Shown one piece after another: positions 58,101-64,000 of a stretch of 64,000 nt of DNA. The DNA is taken from assembly GCA_001600355.1 (NCBI GenBank), contig BCJU01000001.1, positions 2,749,178 through 2,813,177 on the forward strand, given 5' to 3'. Each line of letters opens with the position of its first letter. Position 1 is the first letter of the stretch. The notes beneath the pieces are model-generated. The model searched no databases. It saw only the letters and a program-made list of their open reading frames with translations, and was not told where the DNA came from. Origin of the DNA: Meira nashicola. Lineage: Eukaryota > Basidiomycota > Exobasidiomycetes > Exobasidiales > Brachybasidiaceae. A program made the translations under genes and the position numbers.

Positions 58101-60751
58101 CTAGGATCGTAGGGTGATTGACGAGCGCCAAATTCGTGCGGAAGGTACATTCCTGTAGGACGAACATTCCCCTGTGCTGGCGGTCCCATAAATCTCCTAT
58201 CTTGTGGATAATGTCCCCCTCCCTGCATAGGGCGCATAGGTGGACTGCCATAATAAGAATTTCCGCTGTGACCATGCATCACTCCTTGTTGATTTTGACC
58301 ATGGCCGAGCATAGGATATGGTGTACCCACATGCTGAGGTTGATGCATTGGTACACGAGGCATAGAGAGCATCGGAGCCGGACCAGGTCGACCTATCGAT
58401 GGCCCACGAGGATCGTTCATATTTTGCGAGCCTGTCATTGTAGTCCTGAAGGATGGTGGAAGTGGGGCAGCACCGAAAGACGAAGAGCGTTCGCGATCAA
58501 ATGGTCTCGTGAGCGGGCTGACTGGTGAGATGATATTGTTATGCGCAATAGGTGGAGATGCATGGGAGGAATGCACTGAAGGATGATGAACCTGTCCAAA
58601 GGAGGAATTCGCACCGCCACGAATTGCATCGCTCGTACTCGGTCTTTGCCCATGCGGCGCTACAGATTGACTGCGAAGCATTGGATCAACTCTATTAGCA
58701 TCTTGATGCTGATGAAGAAGATGCTTTGCTGAGGACATCTCAGGCGTACCCATAGGTCTGGATGCATTCAGAGCAGATTGACTAGAGTAAGCGCGCAAAG
58801 TGTTATTGTTCGATCCGCTATAATCGTTGTAATCGTGTTCATGACTGCCGATGTACATCTGTGCCGCATTATCCGGTAATCTTTGTTCTCGTCCTCCTCC
58901 TGGCAACAGACTACGTGGAAGAGTTGAAGTAGCACTCGAAGGACTTGCAAGACCTGTTTGCATGTTTGATTCAGACATCGGAGGAGGATGAGATGATGTA
59001 CGTTGTGTTGTTGGCCTAGAGCCAGAATTGGATATTGACGAAGCAGTTGATCCTCTCGAAGGTAGATTATTCATCTCACTTTCCCATTGACCATGAATCG
59101 TATGTCGTGATTGGGATGTATTAGGTCTGGAAGCTCGTCTATGCATTCCAAACCTTCCATCATCAAGATCCAAAGCATCACTCACTTCTTCAATGGGAGA
59201 GCATTGATCCCCAATCGTGTCACTCTGAACGGACGTGTTCAATTTTGCCAATTGAATTGTTGACGACGATGATGTTGATTTTGCATGATCGTATGCATCA
59301 TCCGCACTTGATGTCAAGGACAAACTGCGCGTATCATCTGCGAGAGAAGATGTCGAAGTTGCCAATGAACGCCTATTTGTCGCTTTGCTTCGTATTAGTC
59401 CGCTATGCGGTCTCGAAGATGATGCTTCGGAGCTACTATCATGACCGGTATTTGTTGCGTGTTGCGTTTGTCCATCAACTGTATAATTTTGAGCGGGTAT
59501 TTCACTAACAGAAGAACGAGAAGATGACATACTTCCCGCTTTGGAATTTTGTTGACGTGAAGCAGAGGTTGGAGTCGTGGTCGTATTGGTATTCACCGAG
59601 GTCCTCTCAACCAAATCTCTCGTGATTATATGAGGTGAAAGATTTTGAGGAGGTGGAACCATTGCTCTTGCTGCACCAGTAGGAGGTGCTATTTGATGTA
59701 ACAGGAATTTCAACGCCCCTTTCTCATCTCCCATCTCCCAACACATTGCCAATAATTGATCATCATCTAAACGAGGACCTGTAGAACCAACTGCACCAAT
59801 CTCTGTTTGTGATAAGGCGAAACAAGAAGGGTCTTCATCGTATATGTGCAATTTGCTCAACATTGTCTCCTTAATCGCCGCCGCCGAATTCAACCCCGAC
59901 ACATCCACTACCGAGAACCGCTCATTATCCACAGTGACCTGAATTAGTGTTCTCTCCATAACGCTTACTCTTCTGCTATCGCGTGAAGAGGAATTGGGAA
60001 GTTGATTTGAGATTCCAAGTGAGCCAGGACTACGTTGAGTACCACTGCTTACCGAAATAGGAGGCGAAGCGATCGGCGCTGGACTGCTTCCGTTTTTTGA
60101 TGAGAGAGAACTTGCAGATGGATCCCTTTGCATCAAAGGTGGAGATTGAATCGTCTTTTGCCCAGTGATTGTCGAAAAGGTCGATTCTTCTTCCTCTCGT
60201 ATGCTGGGAGATCGTACCCTTTCTACACCTCCTGAACTACTATGTGATAAACTTCTTTCCCAATTGAAAGCTGGATTTGCACTAGACGTTTGGATAGCAA
60301 GAGGAGAAAATCTGTGAGATGAATTGGAACCGCCAGGAGAGTATTCCTCTAATGAAACTGCTTCAGTAGATTGTGATGCCAAATTCGAGATACCCGAAAT
60401 AGAGAGGATGGTAGAAGATGGACGTTTTGAGCTGCTATTGGAATCGCGTAAATCACTTCGACTGTGTAATCTACGACCAAAGCGATCTAGCATTCCACCA
60501 ACGTGTTCAAACACGCTGCTTGGTCTACGTGATTTGAGAAATGAAGTTGTAGAAGAAGCAGAAGGAGGCGTGCTGATAGAAGGCGTTGGGGTGGATGGAG
60601 TGCTTGGATCCAATGCTAGAGAAAACTGATCACGATCAGACCTCTTCCGAACAGGTTCACTTGGTGAAGTAACTCCAGCGGATATTGACGTGTTCGTCGA
60701 ACCTGAAGATGAAGAGACTTCTTCTCTTGTTTGGGATGTATTTGGTGGCAT
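55181..60751 (-). CDS. BCK1: Bck1-type MAPKKK of the cell wall integrity pathway
   Basis: MAP kinase kinase kinase acting below protein kinase C and above Mkk1/2 and Slt2 in wall stress signalling. The 1856-residue protein has a disordered Ser-rich N-terminus. A Ras-association-like domain typical of Bck1 follows at about 265-355 (IQVTVDNERFSVVDVSGLNS, KETMLSKLHIYDED). About 1200 disordered residues come next, with a short polyQ/His stretch near 1012 (HQHQQQQQHIYH). The C-terminal kinase is at about 1570-1848: GDLIGKGTYGRVYLAL, MIAVKQVELPRT, HPNIVSYLGFEETRSNLSIF, ILHRDLKADNLLVD, KISDFGTVRK, GSIFWMAPEVLSRAGYS and CFAVDPNERPTASRLLAHVF. All catalytic residues are intact. The length exceeds yeast Bck1 (1478). 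It is one uninterrupted frame. Confidence 0.93.
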   Translation of the reverse strand: MPPNTSQTREEVSSSSGSTNTSISAGVTSPSEPVRKRSDRDQFSLALDPSTPSTPTPSISTPPSASSTTSFLKSRRPSSVFEHVGGMLDRFGRRLHSRSDLRDSNSSSKRPSSTILSISGISNLASQSTEAVSLEEYSPGGSNSSHRFSPLAIQTSSANPAFNWERSLSHSSSGGVERVRSPSIREEEESTFSTITGQKTIQSPPLMQRDPSASSLSSKNGSSPAPIASPPISVSSGTQRSPGSLGISNQLPNSSSRDSRRVSVMERTLIQVTVDNERFSVVDVSGLNSAAAIKETMLSKLHIYDEDPSCFALSQTEIGAVGSTGPRLDDDQLLAMCWEMGDEKGALKFLLHQIAPPTGAARAMVPPPQNLSPHIITRDLVERTSVNTNTTTTPTSASRQQNSKAGSMSSSRSSVSEIPAQNYTVDGQTQHATNTGHDSSSEASSSRPHSGLIRSKATNRRSLATSTSSLADDTRSLSLTSSADDAYDHAKSTSSSSTIQLAKLNTSVQSDTIGDQCSPIEEVSDALDLDDGRFGMHRRASRPNTSQSRHTIHGQWESEMNNLPSRGSTASSISNSGSRPTTQRTSSHPPPMSESNMQTGLASPSSATSTLPRSLLPGGGREQRLPDNAAQMYIGSHEHDYNDYSGSNNNTLRAYSSQSALNASRPMGTPEMSSAKHLLHQHQDANRVDPMLRSQSVAPHGQRPSTSDAIRGGANSSFGQVHHPSVHSSHASPPIAHNNIISPVSPLTRPFDRERSSSFGAAPLPPSFRTTMTGSQNMNDPRGPSIGRPGPAPMLSMPRVPMHQPQHVGTPYPMLGHGQNQQGVMHGHSGNSYYGSPPMRPMQGGGHYPQDRRFMGPPAQGNVRPTGMYLPHEFGARQSPYDPRMAAYGGNGPSRPQTMQDRRFFHQGSTPQLVHHQSLRGQESPFMNAHFPASNPRTVNEFQRSGSTRVVLQPGMTVQESMNRSQQPPAMQFHSQSPRPGPPIRAESASVSMSQAASLPPSYAYDPRHQHQQQQQHIYHPQHQSHNSNSRPDQRLDVGSPGRMPASMQYYYNPATPTMTNAAKAPGASAQQASNSSNDRSSGSSFVTNNSSSSHARFTTSSDDRKQQDGEYSAPTSARSSRSMESKNETVAADTELPYAATESYESGTQVARKGSPSDEDLINMRPLPRLPPVSLSNLDIADTSKDDEDTFRAGQYKFIMNSLENDEGEGTARANQKTKAEKRFETSPDTPEGHESSVNGSSTTSLGTAVPTSGLDSNINEGEGTFKTFDDEEDDEDFEGGTWAQPLDTAVKSDIDHATQTLAPSTGKMASVGDGTLMPDAQESLSGGISPRRPVLTLNIESPPTLSAAKLLENASMSPDSSSVGPGFQPTPSPGSSSLGRQPSFARRERGDWAFRPPPEQLYENLDDFFPTHDLDKPVIDPNAGGAAVGAGGTPSSPQASSPKADQIAGSTAALSMTPAVHMSKGPSEPIASPASVNSPTLATSPARSRMQHKKSIRIVAQDRKKLLDRVEAAEQRKTGATDLSRRRSTKLWGGKVIEVTPGTEAASNPNVADSPTSTTSSDGQKPVFKWVKGDLIGKGTYGRVYLALNATTGEMIAVKQVELPRTASDREDARQKGVVAALKSEIETLKDLDHPNIVSYLGFEETRSNLSIFLEYVPGGSVGSCLRKHGKLDESTIKSFLQQILNGLNYLHGRGILHRDLKADNLLVDFNGIVKISDFGTVRKSEDIYGNVASMSMQGSIFWMAPEVLSRAGYSAKVDIWSLGCVVLEMFAGRRPWSDEEAVQAMFKIGAERRAPPIPPDVRLSKAAAHFLKICFAVDPNERPTASRLLAHVFPHAETGWQFSTSSLYRQLHR

Positions 60752-62237
60752 CCCATCTGCTGAGATCGCTTTTGATTATGAAGATGGCGACCGCTTTAGG
60801 TCACACAAGATTTGCGTTCTCGATGCTGAAAGTACAACGAGACGTTTTGGGGAATTTGAAATAGGTGATGGAGCGATTCGATTATGCCTAATTGGCACTA
60901 TGCCAATCTCTTTTCACTTGCACTAAAATTGCATTTACGGGAAGGTCAAGGAATGGTGGAATTGACGAGGCTTGATTGTCTTTGAAAGTTTCTCTATCAC
61001 AAAATCTGCCCTTGATGTCTTTTGCCAATGTGAAAAAGGATGTCAAAGTGGGTATCGGACAACGATCTGAGCCTGCACAGATATACCGAACAAAGTTGTT
61101 GAAATGATGATCTGATGAACGAGTCAAGGTTGTTGAGTGATGACAGTCAAAGAGATAAAAGAGAGTTTCTTCAAAGCAAGAATGTCATCTTTGTATGCAC
61201 CATGTGTGACTGAGGCCTAAAAGACAAGGAGGCGTAGTAGTAAACTACTGTGCTCAGGCGTTACTGCATGGGACTTCAAGCCCGTTGCATAGAGCAACAG
61301 TGTTGCAGAGCGAGCACACACACACACCCAAAAGAAAAAACAGAAAGCCTAAAACGCGTCTCCCCCTCCTTGATTTCTTCACAAAATAAAATAAAATCTT
61401 CAATTTATCCATATGGTCGAGTGAGACTACGCTAAGTTATGCAAGTCAAATCAAGTCAATGGAAATCATTCCTCTTTCTTTGACCTCTTTCTTGCATTCA
61501 ATCTAAGAAAGAAAAAGGATGTATGTATGTGTAAAAAAAGAAGATCAATCAAAAATGGTGACATTGTATTTCCGCAGGTAGTCAGTCCTCCGAACGATTG
61601 ACAGCTTTCCAGATCCGAAGAAGAAAGAGTGGTACATATCCTGATAGAACGCTAAATTGTTCGCTCATGCAAGCCTTTGCATGAATACTTCCACTTATTT
61701 ACGGAGTTCAACGTTATAATCTATTGCCGAAATCCATATTTGGCTTCTCTGCATCAAACAAACTTCTTCAAGATATTACCTTCCTTTTCATCGCTATGTA
61801 CTTTCTTCTCGGTATTTCGGCCAAAAAAAGGTGCAAAAAGCGTTTCCCAATGCCAATCTTTGGTCTAAAGTAGTCTATGTAATTTACTCTAAAGTTCATT
61901 CACATTCCCCCTTTAAAAATACCGTTGTACAGAGTGCCCCGACGCTGCGCTGCGCTGCACTTTGAGGCTAAAACCCTACAGAATTAAGCTAAATTTATTC
62001 GTTCCCCTTTTTTTTAAACGTTACGGGCCCTTAATTGTTGTCGGGCAAGTCGGCATTCGAATTAAAGTCGGTATATGCTTTGATTTTTAATGCCGAGGAG
62101 AATTTCATGCATTCCGTGGAGATGATTTTCGATTTCGATTGATCGATTAACAAATCCGATTTATAGTAATAAAAATGAGTAAGAGATGTAGAATACAGTT
62201 TATAATATAATATAATGCAATTTTACCAATTATCATC
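60752..62237. promoter_or_regulatory. 1.5-kb BCK1 upstream region
   Basis: This stretch lies between the BCK1 start and the 3' end of the bHLH gene. It contains GTATGTATGT (61521-61530) and the tandem GCTGCGC block CGCTGCGCTGCGCTGC (61943-61958). There is a short CA-rich stretch near 61316-61328 and a small inverted repeat AGTAG-TAAA-CTACT near 61236. No gene or tRNA is found. Confidence 0.45.
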
Positions 62238-63863
62238 TCAATAAAAGAAAGAAGGATCAGCGCCGTATCTTTTTGCTAATTCTTTTTGCAATTCTTGCTT
62301 TTTGATCACAAATGCGTTATGTTCATCAATCTTTCCGTGGATATGATCAACAACTTTCATCAAAATCATTGCTTCGCTTCTTGGACCGCTTTTGCTGTCC
62401 ACATTTCCTCCTCCTGTCGCATTCCCATCTCCAGGCTTTCTTTTCTTTCCTCTCTTTGCGTCCCCTTCTTCTGCATCCTCTTCTTCATCTTCTTCTTCTT
62501 CGTCATCATCTTCGCCGCCATCTTCATCCATACTTTCACGAAGGCTAGGTACTAAAGAGCATAAAAGCTCATATCCTTTTCGAATATTTGCCCTTCGCTT
62601 TTGTTCACTAGCAATGTGATTTGCTTTCTTTTCCGCTTCCGTTAAAAGAACGTGAGATTGCTTCTTCTTTCCCGAATTCGCTCCTTCTTCTCCATCCTCA
62701 TCATCATCTGCAGAAGTACCTCCTCTTCCTCCTTGAGATTGTTTAGCATCCTTTCGATCTTTGCGGATATTTGCACTCAATCCTTGTGCTTTCCTCTTCA
62801 TTTGTTCTTCACGTAAATCTTTCAAGTGCGGTTGCAATCGTTTAAGAGATGGCGAAAAGAATGCTTCATATATATTTGATGGAATAACGTTCGACTGTGC
62901 TACCTTTTCCACATCCAGAATAGGCAAAGGAGGCCTGGGGGCGGGTGTGAAAGTATACGTACCATCCAATTCAGAATTTGTTGATTGAGAATGGGTCATT
63001 TTGCTTTTTTGGCCACCACCCTTTTTGCCTTTGACAGGTTCACTTCCGCTTGGGTTCATTGCTTCTTGAGCAGGCATGCCATTCCAATTCTGATTGGGTA
63101 CAAATTGACCTGAGATTTGTTGCTGTTGTGGAAAGTAAGGGAATGAAGCTGGTCGATGATTTGGTAGGTGACTCAGACTTCCGCTTCCAGGAAACTGATG
63201 ACTGCTAGGAAAATGAGCTCCCAATACGCTCAAATCGCCTGATTGAGATGTGACTGGATGTTGTACAGTATTCGAGCTTATACCAGACATACCAGCCGGA
63301 ATAGCATCATTATTTTGTTGTGCATTTGACATGAATGCAGCCCAAGCATTCGGTCCTCCATCACGATAGAGGCTCTGTCCGATCGTAGACGTGTCAGGTA
63401 AAGAAGACGGTCCGGCAAGACTGTTTCGATGGGAGAATTGTGAGTGATGCGCATTTTGCGATTGGTCTTGCTTTGGATTGGAAGCTATGTATTTATGTCT
63501 TTCCGCTTGAAGTGCTTGAAGTTGTTGTAATTGCCATTCTTTATTTTGTCCGTATCCTCCTCTACTCGATGCTATCGAATTGACATTATCATTACCAAAA
63601 GGCATGTTCGATATTCCTGCCAAAGATTGATTAGAATCTCCTCCATTTTCATTTGTTCCTGGGGCAGCACCCATTCCACCAATATTAGCAGGCAGTACGT
63701 TGGGTACCTTAAATCCTGGTGCGCCAACTGTGAAAGGATCAAATGATTCGGCGCTAGAAAAAGAAGCATTCATAAATCTTGCCTCATCCGAATTGAAGAG
63801 AGAAGAATTAGAAGAAGCAGAAGGGCCTGTGCTACTACTACTGGATGGCTCGGCGGTCGTCAT
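62238..63863 (-). CDS. bHLH transcription factor (Ino4/MLX-like basic region) with acidic loop
   Basis: Probable E-box-binding regulator. The 541-residue protein has a disordered Ser/Asn/Gln-rich first 390 residues. The bHLH region is at about 403-510. The basic region KKANHIASEQKRRANIRKGY keeps the His-Glu-Arg triad that reads CACGTG. Helix 1 is GYELLCSLVPSL, and helix 2 is RSEAMILMKVVDHIHGKIDE followed by a short leucine-zipper-like tail. The loop between the helices is expanded to about 50 residues and is strongly acidic then basic (DEDGGEDDDEEEEDEEEDA, KRGKKRKPGDG). ANHIASEQKRR and the RSE before helix 2 resemble yeast Ino4, the lipid-gene regulator, while RKGYELLCSLVP resembles MLX. Orthology is uncertain. 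Confidence 0.8.
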   Translation of the reverse strand: MTTAEPSSSSSTGPSASSNSSLFNSDEARFMNASFSSAESFDPFTVGAPGFKVPNVLPANIGGMGAAPGTNENGGDSNQSLAGISNMPFGNDNVNSIASSRGGYGQNKEWQLQQLQALQAERHKYIASNPKQDQSQNAHHSQFSHRNSLAGPSSLPDTSTIGQSLYRDGGPNAWAAFMSNAQQNNDAIPAGMSGISSNTVQHPVTSQSGDLSVLGAHFPSSHQFPGSGSLSHLPNHRPASFPYFPQQQQISGQFVPNQNWNGMPAQEAMNPSGSEPVKGKKGGGQKSKMTHSQSTNSELDGTYTFTPAPRPPLPILDVEKVAQSNVIPSNIYEAFFSPSLKRLQPHLKDLREEQMKRKAQGLSANIRKDRKDAKQSQGGRGGTSADDDEDGEEGANSGKKKQSHVLLTEAEKKANHIASEQKRRANIRKGYELLCSLVPSLRESMDEDGGEDDDEEEEDEEEDAEEGDAKRGKKRKPGDGNATGGGNVDSKSGPRSEAMILMKVVDHIHGKIDEHNAFVIKKQELQKELAKRYGADPSFFY

Positions 63864-64000
63864 CTTTGTTGGATGAGCTACTTCTTTTTTTGAAACAAGG
63901 AAGAAAGCAAAGGCGCCGGATGGAAATGCGTTATTTTGAGAATGACTATCTGAAAGTCATCGAGAGAGTATTAATACTGAGCCCTATGTGATTGAAAAAA
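63864..64000. promoter_or_regulatory. Start of the bHLH gene promoter
   Basis: Only 137 bp are visible. A GGCGCCGG block lies at 63913-63920, similar to the GC-rich palindromes of other promoters in the window. Confidence 0.35.

Noticed and set aside
61316..61330. CACACACA stretch as a candidate mobile or satellite repeat
   Set aside because: Only a short dinucleotide run; no target duplications, terminal repeats or transposase nearby.
1..64000. tRNA, rRNA, CRISPR, transposon or viral remnants
   Set aside because: I searched by eye for box B (GGTTCGA/GGTTCAA) contexts, spaced direct repeats, and reverse transcriptase or transposase motifs, and found none that held up.

Overview
The window reads as a gene-dense piece of a fungal nuclear chromosome. 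I recognise about twenty orthologous families, several of them fungal: the polyphosphate polymerase Vtc4, the siroheme enzyme Met8, the mitochondrial Rrg7, the Nak1/Kic1 polarity kinase and the Bck1 cell-wall MAPKKK. Long disordered Ser/Asn/Gln-rich tails, few introns (four found, three of 69-72 nt) and AT-leaning intergenic DNA fit a basidiomycete, possibly an Ustilaginomycotina-type yeast or smut relative. The genus cannot be fixed from this sequence. I see no rRNA, tRNA, CRISPR array, transposon, provirus or secondary-metabolite cluster.

Layout. 0-9 kb: VTC4 (3' end cut by the window edge), COG4, a Nop13-like two-RRM nucleolar protein, and a small spliced Gly-rich repeat protein whose two exons share no open frame in the unspliced DNA. 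9-20 kb: an FHA protein rich in SPKK motifs, a DUF4267-like membrane protein, a spliced CRAL-TRIO lipid-transfer protein, and an LRR-like orphan. 20-28 kb: a pyroglutamyl-peptidase-like protein, TSC13, an RKM4-like SET methyltransferase, methylmalonate-semialdehyde dehydrogenase, and an NSRP1-like splicing factor. 27-40 kb: a 1486-residue PPR protein, a four-TM orphan, a GDT1 cation transporter and a Nak1/Kic1 kinase, then 1.8 kb without a gene. 40-55 kb: a 1510-residue disordered orphan, RRG7, NAR1, a CUE protein, spliced VPS33, MET8 and a spliced SDR lacking its catalytic Tyr and Lys. 55-64 kb: BCK1 and a bHLH factor with a long acidic loop.

The genes do not form one pathway; they are a typical mix of housekeeping functions: membrane traffic (COG4, VPS33, CUE), lipid metabolism (TSC13, CRAL-TRIO), ion and phosphate storage (VTC4, GDT1), mitochondria (PPR, RRG7, MMSDH), Fe-S and siroheme (NAR1, MET8), RNA (Nop13, NSRP1), and polarity and wall signalling (Nak1, Bck1). 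The arrangement itself is striking: 22 of 25 neighbouring gene pairs lie on opposite strands, giving 11 convergent and 11 divergent pairs.

The most useful leads are the TGF-repeat protein, the degenerate SDR, the hairpin-bearing VPS33 intron, the FHA/SPKK protein, the 1510-residue orphan and several GC-rich palindromic promoter motifs. None of these proves a new biological system.
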